A DNA stretch of 7,268 bases from JAHEDH01 sp965364515 (GTDB lineage Bacteria > Actinomycetota > Acidimicrobiia > Spongiisociales > ZC4RG35), in NCBI GenBank assembly GCA_965364515.1, contig CBDTXZ010000154.1, forward strand, positions 1-7,268, in the 5' to 3' direction. This document shows positions 1 through 5,681 of this stretch, in pieces. The first letter of the stretch is position 1. Every line of letters starts with the position of its first letter. A program made the position numbers and the translations under genes. The notes beneath the pieces were generated by a model. It saw nothing but the letters and a program-made list of their open reading frames with translations. It was not told where the DNA came from and made no database searches.

Positions 1-1151
1 GTGTATCCAGGACCGGCGAGCAGCACGCCGCTGGCTGCGCTGGCGAGCGCACTCGAGCCCCAGACCATGGAGTCGACGCGGCCCTGGATCAGCGGGCGGA
101 TCGACGGCTCCACGCTCACGCTCAGCAGCGTGCTCCCTGCGACGAACCCGAGGTTCCAGCCGATCCCCAACAAGAAGAGCGCCAGGGTCAGAGCCGGCGT
201 CGCCGAGACAGGTGCAGTGGCGGCGAGGAACGCCGAGGCAACGAGAACCATTGCGCCCGCACCGATCATGGGCACCGCCCCGACCCGGTCGACGACCCTG
301 CCGACCAGCGGAGCGAATGCGAACATGCCGAGTGTGTGCGCCGAGATGATGCTCCCGACGAGAGCGAGGTCGAAGCCGTTGTTCTCGACGTGGATCGGGG
401 TGGCAGTCATGATCAGGACCATCACCAGTTGGCCGATGACCATCGCCGCCAGTGCCAGCTGCACCGGACGCCGGGAGAACACGACCCTCGCTGCGGGCGG
501 CACCTCGGTGAGGTTCTCACCGAACACCTCATCGTCGACGACGGCGAGCATCGACGGGTCCGGGCGCAACGCAACGAGGAACAGGGCGAGAGCCAGTGAC
601 ATCGCAACGGAGCCGGCCAGGTACCCGCCTGCATACTCGGACGTTCCCATTTCGGTGGCGATCCGACCGGCCGGGTCCAGAAGCCGGGGGCCCACCACCG
701 CACCGATCGTCCCTGCCCACACGACCAGGCTCAATGCCCTCCCTCGGCGCTCGGGGCTGACGAGGTCTGCAGCTGTGTAGCGCGAGAGATGCGACGCGGC
801 GTTCCCGAAACCGAGGATCGACATGCCGACGATCAACACGAGGAACTGACCGAGGAACACGGCATACGCGGACAGGGCTGCGCCCGCGACAGCCGTCGCC
901 GTTCCTGAGATCAACGAGCGGCGACGCCCCGACGTGACGACGATGCGTCCCAGCGTCGATGTCCCGACGGCGGTCGAGATGACCGCGAGCGAACCGGGCA
1001 CTCCGGCGAGCAACTCCGATCCTGTGATGGCACGCGCCGCCAGCGTGGCGACGGTTATGGAGGCGATGTAGCCGGTGGTCATCGATCCAACGGCGGCGAA
1101 CAGCACCCAACGGAGCCGGGTCCGGGTGCGATCGTCGGCGACGGCGCGCAT
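1..1151 (-). CDS. MFS transporter, C-terminus cut by window edge
   Basis: Probable inner-membrane transporter of the major facilitator superfamily; substrate unknown, with drug or metabolite efflux the usual guess. I translated the minus frame starting at ATG 1151: 383 residues without a stop run into the left edge, so perhaps 20-40 residues are missing. The sequence is strongly hydrophobic with about 11-12 membrane segments. A degenerate motif A loop follows segment 2 (LGRIVVTSGRRR, residues 67-78), and its second-half counterpart is GRVVDRVG (284-291). The cytoplasmic stretch ERRGRALSLVVWAGTIGAVVGP (134-155) resembles the conserved segment before TM5 in actinobacterial MFS proteins. A hydrophilic central loop (about 196-228) separates the two halves. 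The start is fixed by an in-frame TAG 12 nt upstream of the ATG. No Shine-Dalgarno is seen; a TAGGCT box 6 nt upstream suggests a leaderless mRNA. It lies 135 bp downstream of the polyphosphate kinase gene on the same strand. Family confident, substrate not. Confidence 0.85.
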   Translation of the reverse strand, partial: MRAVADDRTRTRLRWVLFAAVGSMTTGYIASITVATLAARAITGSELLAGVPGSLAVISTAVGTSTLGRIVVTSGRRRSLISGTATAVAGAALSAYAVFLGQFLVLIVGMSILGFGNAASHLSRYTAADLVSPERRGRALSLVVWAGTIGAVVGPRLLDPAGRIATEMGTSEYAGGYLAGSVAMSLALALFLVALRPDPSMLAVVDDEVFGENLTEVPPAARVVFSRRPVQLALAAMVIGQLVMVLIMTATPIHVENNGFDLALVGSIISAHTLGMFAFAPLVGRVVDRVGAVPMIGAGAMVLVASAFLAATAPVSATPALTLALFLLGIGWNLGFVAGSTLLSVSVEPSIRPLIQGRVDSMVWGSSALASAASGVLLAGPGY

Positions 1152-1157
1152 CGGCGG

Positions 1158-1163
1158 AGCCTA
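1158..1163 (-). promoter_or_regulatory. Candidate -10 box of leaderless promoter for the MFS gene
   Basis: On the minus strand TAGGCT (TAnnnT) is followed by 6 nt and then the ATG at 1151, so transcription would begin at or next to the start codon. No Shine-Dalgarno is present. A convincing -35 is not visible; the region about 17 nt upstream reads GTTCCG. The same geometry recurs at two other starts in this window. No experimental support. Confidence 0.45.
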
Positions 1164-1204
1164 CGACACGCCGACCGGAACGGAACGCCTGCAGATACGG
1201 CGGT

Positions 1205-1223
1205 GCGTCGAGAGCCCCGACGC
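1205..1223 (-). other. Stem-loop between ppk2 and the MFS gene
   Basis: GCGTCG (1205-1210) and CGACGC (1218-1223) form a perfect 6-bp GC-rich stem with a 7-nt loop. It lies 64 nt past the ppk2 stop codon in the 135-bp gap before the MFS gene. It could weaken read-through from ppk2, but there is no T-tract after it, so a classical intrinsic terminator is not shown. A chance hairpin is possible at this GC content. Confidence 0.3.
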
Positions 1224-1286
1224 CATGTGCGGACCGGAACACGGCCCACTGGGAGTCAACCGATCAGACGTCGTGGTGCGGCCAGG

Positions 1287-2153
1287 TCAGTATCGGGCGG
1301 GAACGAAGGTCTGCTCACCCATCGGTGGCCGGACGTACGGGAAGTCTTCACGCTCGGGGAGCACGACCGGATCGGGCAGCACGTCGTCGTAGTCGAACTG
1401 CGACACCAGGTGGCTGATGCAGTTGAGCCGGGCTGTCCTCTTGTCGTCCGACGGCACCACGTACCAGGGCGCCTGCTTGATGTCGGTGAACTGGAAGGTG
1501 GTGTCCTTGGCCATCGAGTATTTCGTGTAGAGGCGATGCTCCTCGAGGTCCATGTCGGAGAGTTTCCACCGCTTCAGTGGCTCCTTGTTCCGAGACTCGA
1601 ACCGGCGGTGCTGTTCGGCCCAACTCACAGAGAACCAGTACTTGAGGACGATCATCCCAGAGCGGACCAGCATGCGCTCGAACTCCGGGCAGCTGCGGAG
1701 GAACTCCTGATGCTGTTGCTCGGTGCAGAACCCCATGACCCACTCGACGTTCGAACGGTTGTACCAGCTGCGATCGAACAGCACCATCTCACCGCCGGCG
1801 GGAAGGAACTCGACGTACCGTTGGAAATACCACTGGGTCTGCTCCCGCTCCGTCGGTTTCGGAAGTGCTTCCACCCTGACGATCCTGGGACTCGTGCGCT
1901 CGGTGATCCGCTTGATCACGCCACCCTTGCCTGCAGATCCCCGCCCTTCGAAGATCACCAGCACCTTCAGCCCTCGGGCCTGGATCCAATACTGGAGCTT
2001 GACCAACTCCTCCTGCAAGCGCTGCAGTTCGGCCTCGTAGTACTTCTTCTTGATTCGACCGCTCGAGTTGTAGTGCTCCTCACCGGCTGGATAGGTCTTC
2101 GGTGCGACGGGATCGTCGGCGCCCAGGGGCAGCCCGGTCACTTGTTCGGACAT
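1287..2153 (-). CDS. ppk2: Polyphosphate kinase 2 (PPK2 family)
   Basis: Transfers phosphate between inorganic polyphosphate and nucleoside diphosphates; cytosolic, in phosphate and energy storage. The 288-residue length fits a one-domain PPK2. A basic N-terminal helix (KKKYYEAELQRLQ, 36-48) leads into Walker A FEGRGSAGKGG (68-78), ALPKPTERE (96-104), QWYFQRYV (107-114), Walker B MVLFDRSWYNR (123-133), MGFC (140-143), KYWFSVS (171-177) and the lid region with RWKLSDMDLE (195-204). The tail YVRPPMG...FVPARY matches the usual PPK2 C-terminus. From memory it is close along its length to the M. tuberculosis PPK2 (Rv3232c). One oddity: Walker A has Gly72 where Asp is usual. The start is chosen because AAGGAG lies 5 nt upstream of the ATG and homology begins just after; the same frame stays open far upstream, but only as the antisense of neighbouring genes. 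Divergent from the dehydrogenase. Which nucleotide it prefers cannot be read from sequence. Confidence 0.95.
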   Translation of the reverse strand: MSEQVTGLPLGADDPVAPKTYPAGEEHYNSSGRIKKKYYEAELQRLQEELVKLQYWIQARGLKVLVIFEGRGSAGKGGVIKRITERTSPRIVRVEALPKPTEREQTQWYFQRYVEFLPAGGEMVLFDRSWYNRSNVEWVMGFCTEQQHQEFLRSCPEFERMLVRSGMIVLKYWFSVSWAEQHRRFESRNKEPLKRWKLSDMDLEEHRLYTKYSMAKDTTFQFTDIKQAPWYVVPSDDKRTARLNCISHLVSQFDYDDVLPDPVVLPEREDFPYVRPPMGEQTFVPARY

Positions 2154-2158
2154 CCGTA

Positions 2159-2164
2159 CTCCTT
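2159..2164 (-). promoter_or_regulatory. Shine-Dalgarno of ppk2 (decides the start)
   Basis: AAGGAG on the minus strand with a 5-nt spacer to ATG 2153. It is the clearest Shine-Dalgarno in the window and settles the ppk2 start in a frame that is otherwise open for another 2.6 kb upstream. A TAGGTT box (plus coordinates 2177-2182) just upstream could serve as a -10, giving a leader of about 17 nt, but no good -35 accompanies it. Confidence 0.75.
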
Positions 2165-2241
2165 GCGTCTCTCCCGAACCTACCGGGCCTTCTTGGTACT
2201 GGGCGGGTGAATCCGACGTAGGCTCCACACATTTGCCGACT

Positions 2242-2256
2242 AAGTGTCGACAACTT
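2242..2256. promoter_or_regulatory. Imperfect palindrome in the ppk2/dehydrogenase divergent gap
   Basis: AAGT-GTCGAC-A-ACTT is an inverted repeat broken by one extra A; its core TGTCGACA (2245-2252) is perfect. It lies 89 nt upstream of the ppk2 start and 39 nt upstream of the dehydrogenase start, where an operator for either gene could be. It is more AT-rich than its surroundings. No regulator is encoded nearby in the window, so function is a guess. Confidence 0.25.
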
Positions 2257-2294
2257 CGTTGGACATACTTCTCATCACAGTTTGCGGGGGTTCC

Positions 2295-3368
2295 ATGAGC
2301 GATGTGAAGGCGATGATGCTGGTCGAGCCGAGACGGCTCGCCGCTACGCGCCTCCCGGCCCGGACCGTGCAACGGGGTGGATGGCTGGCTGTCGAAGCCA
2401 CCGGCCTGTCCGGCGCCGAGGTCCAGGCCTGGCGCGGAGACCGACACAACCTCGTCTATCCGCTCATTCCGGGACAGCAGGTCGTCGGCCGGATCGCCGA
2501 GGTGTTCGACGACTCGATCACCCTCCCGATCGGCACCCGTGTGCTCGTCGAGCCGATCATCCGATGCGGAACCTGCAAGTCGTGCACCCGGGGTCTCGCC
2601 AGTTGCAGCCATCGAAAGCCCTTCAATGCCTACGGTGCGCTCCCATCCACCGAGCCCCCGGGACTGTGGGGTGGCCTCGCCGAACGGCTCTACATCGACC
2701 CCGACGCGACGCTGCACCCGATCTCCGACGACACCCTCGCAGAAGTGGCGACGTTCGCACACTCCTTGGCGGCCGGTTACACCTGGTCGGTCGAACTCCC
2801 CCAGATGCAGGTGGGTGAGCGAGTGCTGATCCTCGGCCCGGGTCCACGGGGGCTCGCCTGTCTCCTGGCCGCACAAGCGGCCGGCGCCGAGTGGATCGGC
2901 GTCACCGGGCTCGATCACGATGCAGACCGGCTGGAACTCGCTCGCCAACTGGGAGCGCACCTCACCGTGAACGTGACCGAGGAGGATCTCGGGTTCGCGG
3001 TCGCCAACAGCCTGGGGACTCGACCCGACATCGTCATCGATGTCACGTCCGACGACCCCGAGGCCATCTACACCGGTCTCGACCTGGTGCGATCGGGTGG
3101 CCGACTCGTCCTTGCCTCGACCAAGGGAAACCGGCCGCTCGGCCAGTTCTTCTCCGATGTGATCGTCGGCAAGCAGATCTCCATCTTCGGGGCGCTCGGA
3201 GCCTCGAGTGACGCATACCGCTGGGCGGCGAACAAGCTCGAGACCGACCCTCGGATCGACGATCTCGTCAGCCATCAGTTCCCGTTGGACGAGTCCAACC
3301 GGGCGATTCAGGCCACCGCGGGCCTTCTCGGCCACGACGAACTGATCTCGGTCGCCGTCACATTCTGA
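2295..3368 (+). CDS. Medium-chain dehydrogenase/reductase, catalytic zinc site lost
   Basis: A 357-residue zinc-type alcohol dehydrogenase family (MDR) protein; a soluble NAD(P)-dependent oxidoreductase whose substrate is unknown. The N-terminal GroES-like domain spans about 1-150. The Rossmann domain has GPGPRG (181-186), then VTGLDHDADRLELARQLGA (203-221). Gly205, where NAD-preferring members have Asp, hints at NADP(H). Structural zinc cysteines are kept at 91, 94, 97 and 104, with the last spacing one shorter than usual. The catalytic zinc ligands are not: Ser39 stands in the GxCGxD position (GLSGAE), and PGQQVVG (59-65) replaces PGHExxG. Start: MSDVKAMML aligns with the usual MKAxxL beginning and a weak GGGGG lies 4 nt upstream; the in-frame GTG at 2244 would add 17 residues with no family match. 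The transporter gene follows after 21 bp, so co-transcription and a linked substrate are plausible but unproven. Confidence 0.88.
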   Translation: MSDVKAMMLVEPRRLAATRLPARTVQRGGWLAVEATGLSGAEVQAWRGDRHNLVYPLIPGQQVVGRIAEVFDDSITLPIGTRVLVEPIIRCGTCKSCTRGLASCSHRKPFNAYGALPSTEPPGLWGGLAERLYIDPDATLHPISDDTLAEVATFAHSLAAGYTWSVELPQMQVGERVLILGPGPRGLACLLAAQAAGAEWIGVTGLDHDADRLELARQLGAHLTVNVTEEDLGFAVANSLGTRPDIVIDVTSDDPEAIYTGLDLVRSGGRLVLASTKGNRPLGQFFSDVIVGKQISIFGALGASSDAYRWAANKLETDPRIDDLVSHQFPLDESNRAIQATAGLLGHDELISVAVTF

Positions 3369-3377
3369 ACACCGTGG

Positions 3378-3383
3378 CATGAT
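3378..3383 (+). promoter_or_regulatory. Weak candidate -10 box before the UMF1-type transporter
   Basis: CATGAT lies 6 nt upstream of the GTG start at 3390, the same geometry as the clearer TAnnnT boxes elsewhere in the window but with C at the first position. It sits in the 21-bp gap after the dehydrogenase stop and could give an internal leaderless transcript. No Shine-Dalgarno is seen before the GTG. Weak evidence. Confidence 0.25.
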
Positions 3384-3389
3384 CCCGGG

Positions 3390-4601
3390 GTGACGACGCA
3401 ACGAGTGGACCGACGCGCCACGGGCTCCTGGATCGTCTACGACCTGGCGAACACGATCTTCGCCCTCGGTGTCGTCGGCTTGTACTTCCCGGAATGGTTG
3501 ACGACCTCCGGCCTCCCGGACTCGAGCCTGGCAGTCACCGCCGCCGCAGCCGGCATCCTCGTGATCTTCCTGGCGCCGTGGGTCGGATCGCTCACCGACG
3601 TCAGGGGCGGCAGAGTGAGGATTCTCACGGTCTCCACGGTCATCGCCGTCGCGGCGACTTCGCTGCTCACGAGAGGTCCGGATGTTCTCACTTTCGTTGC
3701 ACTCGGCGTTGCACTGATCGCAGTCAACGTCGGATCGGTGGTGTACGACGCCTTGCTGCCCTTCGTGTCGACCCGAGAGAACCGGGGCAGGGTCTCGGGT
3801 AACGGCGTCGGCGTCGGCTACGTCGGCTCGTTCATCGGCGTCGCAATCGGGGTTGTGGCACTCGAGACGTTCGACCTGAGCTACGCCTCGGCGTTCACGT
3901 TGCTGGCAGCCGGATTTCTCATGTTCGCAATCCCGGCATTCGTGTTCATCACCGAGCCGGCACCCGAGATCACCGATCGGCAGCCGCCGGCACTCTCCTC
4001 GGTCGTCGGTGATCTCGTGCGATCGTGGCGACGAGCCGGGAGATGGCCCAACGTGATCCGGTTCCTCATTGGCCGTTTTCTCTACACAGACGCCATCAAC
4101 ACCCTGATCGGCGGTTTCCTGACGATCTATGCGATCCAGGAGATCGGGCTGGATCCCTCCGGTTCGCGAACCCTGCTTGCCATCGCAATCGCCTTTGCGA
4201 TCCTCGGAGGCGTCGGTGGAGGTCGGGCGGTCGAACGCTTCGGATCCAAGCGAATCCTGAGAACTGCGCTCCTCGGGTGGGTGGCGGCGATCGCAGCGGG
4301 GGTCGCCGCCGCGATCACGGGGTTCGTCGCACTTGCGTGGCTGATCGGCGCGGTCGGTGGCCTCGCCCTCGGGGCAACGTGGGCATCGGATCGCGTCACG
4401 ATGCTCGAGGTCTCGCCGCCCGAGCATCTCGGGGAGTTCTACGGCCTGTACGCCACGGTGGGACGATTCGCCACGATTCTCGGACCACTCGTGTGGGCGC
4501 TGATCGTCGACGTCCTCGAGTTCGGAAGGAGCGCGGCGATGCTCGTCCTCGCCGCTTCGATCCTCGGCGGATGGATCATGGTCGGCCGGGTCGAGAACTG
4601 A
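3390..4601 (+). CDS. UMF1/Atg22-like MFS transporter
   Basis: A 403-residue inner-membrane transporter resembling the UMF1 branch of the major facilitator superfamily, bacterial relatives of yeast Atg22 (a vacuolar amino-acid effluxer). Substrates of the bacterial members are mostly unknown. Family marks: an N-terminal SWIVYDLANTIFA (13-25) close to the usual SWxxYDxANSxFA; VYDALLPFVS (118-127); the NGVGVGYVGSFIG stretch (138-150); FLYTDAINTLIGGFL (230-244); and near the C-terminus the EFYGLYATVGRFATILGPL motif (348-366). About 12 hydrophobic segments are present, with a basic central loop SWRRAGRWPN (212-221). GTG 3390 is the only sensible start: the ATG at 3379 reaches a stop within four codons. 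It follows the dehydrogenase by 21 bp and may be co-transcribed. The gene ends tail-to-tail with the glycohydrolase-like gene, 4 bp between stop codons. Family good, substrate unknown. Confidence 0.88.
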   Translation: MTTQRVDRRATGSWIVYDLANTIFALGVVGLYFPEWLTTSGLPDSSLAVTAAAAGILVIFLAPWVGSLTDVRGGRVRILTVSTVIAVAATSLLTRGPDVLTFVALGVALIAVNVGSVVYDALLPFVSTRENRGRVSGNGVGVGYVGSFIGVAIGVVALETFDLSYASAFTLLAAGFLMFAIPAFVFITEPAPEITDRQPPALSSVVGDLVRSWRRAGRWPNVIRFLIGRFLYTDAINTLIGGFLTIYAIQEIGLDPSGSRTLLAIAIAFAILGGVGGGRAVERFGSKRILRTALLGWVAAIAAGVAAAITGFVALAWLIGAVGGLALGATWASDRVTMLEVSPPEHLGEFYGLYATVGRFATILGPLVWALIVDVLEFGRSAAMLVLAASILGGWIMVGRVEN

Positions 4602-4620
4602 CCGATCAGTCTTCGTTCGA
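4591..4620. terminator. Candidate bidirectional hairpin at converging stop codons
   Basis: ACTGA (4597-4601) and TCAGT (4606-4610) pair around a CCGA loop; the stem contains both stop codons, TGA of the plus gene and TGA (TCA on plus) of the minus gene. Outer GAA/TTC and TCGA/TCGA pairs could extend it past a bulge. There is no T-tract on either side, so it is at best a weak, symmetric terminator. Confidence 0.3.
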
Positions 4621-5625
4621 AGGCACGATGTCGAGCCGAAGGAGAGGACGCTCCTCGACCGCGTAGGGGATCGGGAGATCTCGGGTCTCCGTCTCGCCTG
4701 CAACCAGCCGACGACCGATCTCTGCGAACCAGGTGTCGTTCGGTACGCGCCACGGCCACATCGACGTGGCCTGCCGCGCCCCGACGATCGCTCCCGTGAT
4801 GCTCCCGACGTCGGAGCCACCCGCCTGGGCGGCAGTATCGATGAGGCGGACTGCCTCGTGACCCTTGTTGGATGCGATGAGGATGGCGAGCAGAACGCCG
4901 TCTATCCCAACCGGGCCGTTGTCGTCGGAGAGCGCCCCGACCACACGGCGCAGATCGGCGTCGACGAGAGGCGTCAGCGCCCGGATCCGGTCGGGGATGC
5001 GGGCTGCCTCGTCGACGTCCGAGAAACGGAATTCCTCGCCCTCGAGGCTCTGAAGCGCTCGCTCGGCCGTCTCGGCGACACCGAGCAGGAGATCCTTGCC
5101 GACCTGATGGAATGTCGATGCCGCAACGGCGCCGGCTGCCGCGGCTGCAGCCACAACGGACCCGGCGTTCAGGTTCGTCATTCGGGCCGCCCGAAGCGTC
5201 GCGTCGACCAGGGCGTCGGGATCGTCGCGAAAACGAAGTCCGGCGGCGAGTGAACGACATGCAGGGCCCGGTGTGGCGAGCGTGCTCGCCACCGGAGACC
5301 CCGACTTCACGGAGTCGAGCCACGCCCGCAGGTCGGCATCCACCCCGCGATACACCTGATGCGTCTCCCCCACTCCGTCCAGAAGCATCACTTCGGCCCG
5401 AAAGACTTCGCGGTCGACTTCGGGGTTGCGCATCAGGTGGTAGGCGAAGACCGTGTCGATCTGAGTGTTTGCGCCATAGGTGCCTTCAACTCGCCGACCA
5501 GCGACATCGCCGGCGGCAGCTGCCAGCAGGGCACCGGCACCGCCGTCACGCTGCAGCGACTGGAGCGGCGCGTTCGGGTCTGGGGCCGGTGCCGGCGCTC
5601 CAGCGAGCTGATCTCCTTCCGCCAT
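4606..5625 (-). CDS. ADP-ribosylglycohydrolase-fold protein, probable pseudoenzyme
   Basis: A 339-residue, probably cytosolic protein resembling the ADP-ribosylglycohydrolase (DraG/ARH) family, which removes ADP-ribose with a two-metal centre. Matching segments in order: GALLAAAAGD (31-40) for the usual helix 1 AxGDALG; GANTQIDTVFAYHLM (51-65) for the TDDTxMxLxxAEAL segment; GPACRSLAAGL (120-130) for the AMRxxPLGL segment; ARMTNLNAGSV (147-157) for TH..P; and AGGSDVGSITGAIVGA (268-283) for GGDTDTxAAIAGAxxGA. Metal-ligand positions are altered in all: TDDT reads GANT, TH reads TN and GGDTD reads GGSDV. Hydrolase activity is therefore doubtful; ligand binding or a scaffold role is possible. Start: ATG 5625 rather than the in-frame ATGs at 5688 or 5643, because TACCGT lies 7 nt upstream and the 5688 start would overlap the divergent gene. 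The proline/alanine-rich residues 8-20 look disordered. Divergent from the lipid kinase. Fold likely, function unknown. Confidence 0.8.
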   Translation of the reverse strand: MAEGDQLAGAPAPAPDPNAPLQSLQRDGGAGALLAAAAGDVAGRRVEGTYGANTQIDTVFAYHLMRNPEVDREVFRAEVMLLDGVGETHQVYRGVDADLRAWLDSVKSGSPVASTLATPGPACRSLAAGLRFRDDPDALVDATLRAARMTNLNAGSVVAAAAAAGAVAASTFHQVGKDLLLGVAETAERALQSLEGEEFRFSDVDEAARIPDRIRALTPLVDADLRRVVGALSDDNGPVGIDGVLLAILIASNKGHEAVRLIDTAAQAGGSDVGSITGAIVGARQATSMWPWRVPNDTWFAEIGRRLVAGETETRDLPIPYAVEERPLLRLDIVPSNED

Positions 5626-5632
5626 CCGCACC

Positions 5633-5638
5633 ACGGTA
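5633..5638 (-). promoter_or_regulatory. Candidate -10 box of leaderless promoter, glycohydrolase-like gene
   Basis: TACCGT on the minus strand is followed by 7 nt and ATG 5625, placing the transcription start at the start codon. There is no Shine-Dalgarno before that ATG. This box is the main reason for choosing 5625 over upstream in-frame ATGs. No clear -35 is visible. Confidence 0.45.
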
Positions 5639-5650
5639 GCCATCCGGACG

Positions 5651-5660
5651 TCGTCGACGA
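5651..5660. promoter_or_regulatory. Perfect 10-bp palindrome between two divergent promoters
   Basis: TCGTCGACGA is its own reverse complement and sits near the middle of the 56 bp between the divergent starts at 5625 and 5682, upstream of both -10 boxes. A bound protein could affect both genes. Symmetry does not extend beyond 10 bp, and GTCGAC cores are frequent in GC-rich DNA, so this may be chance. Confidence 0.25.
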
Positions 5661-5669
5661 TCCGACGGG

Positions 5670-5675
5670 TAGCCT
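5670..5675 (+). promoter_or_regulatory. Candidate -10 box of leaderless promoter for the lipid kinase
   Basis: TAGCCT is followed by 6 nt and ATG 5682, almost identical in layout and sequence to TAGGCT-6-ATG before the left-edge MFS gene. No Shine-Dalgarno is present, which agrees with leaderless translation. The -35 region is not recognisable. Confidence 0.5.
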
Positions 5676-5681
5676 GCACGG

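Noticed and set aside
1..780. Plus-strand open frame of 259 codons at the left edge
   Set aside because: It is a shadow of the minus-strand MFS gene, whose frame gives a clean 12-segment membrane protein; the plus translation is low-complexity Ala/Thr/Arg/Ser.
529..1242. Minus-strand open frame of 237 codons overlapping the MFS gene
   Set aside because: It is in a different frame from the MFS protein and its translation is Arg-rich without hydrophobic segments or motifs, typical of an off-frame reading of GC-rich DNA.
1254..1259. Possible -35 element TTGAC(T) on the minus strand in the ppk2-MFS gap
   Set aside because: The sequence resembles a -35, but no TAnnnT or similar hexamer lies 16-18 nt downstream, and it is too far from the better-placed TAGGCT box to serve it.
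1203..2210. Plus-strand open frame of 335 codons opposite ppk2
   Set aside because: The opposite strand encodes a full-length PPK2 with all family motifs; the plus frame has none and is His/Leu/Arg-rich antisense sequence.
1287..4820. A single minus-strand open frame of 1177 codons covering ppk2 and extending 2.6 kb upstream across the dehydrogenase and the UMF1-type transporter
   Set aside because: Only its last 288 codons are a gene (ppk2). The rest is the exact codon-register antisense of two plus-strand genes that share one frame; it stays open because those genes avoid TTA, CTA and TCA codons, as expected at high GC. The translation is Arg/Asp/Glu/Gly-rich with no recognisable domain.
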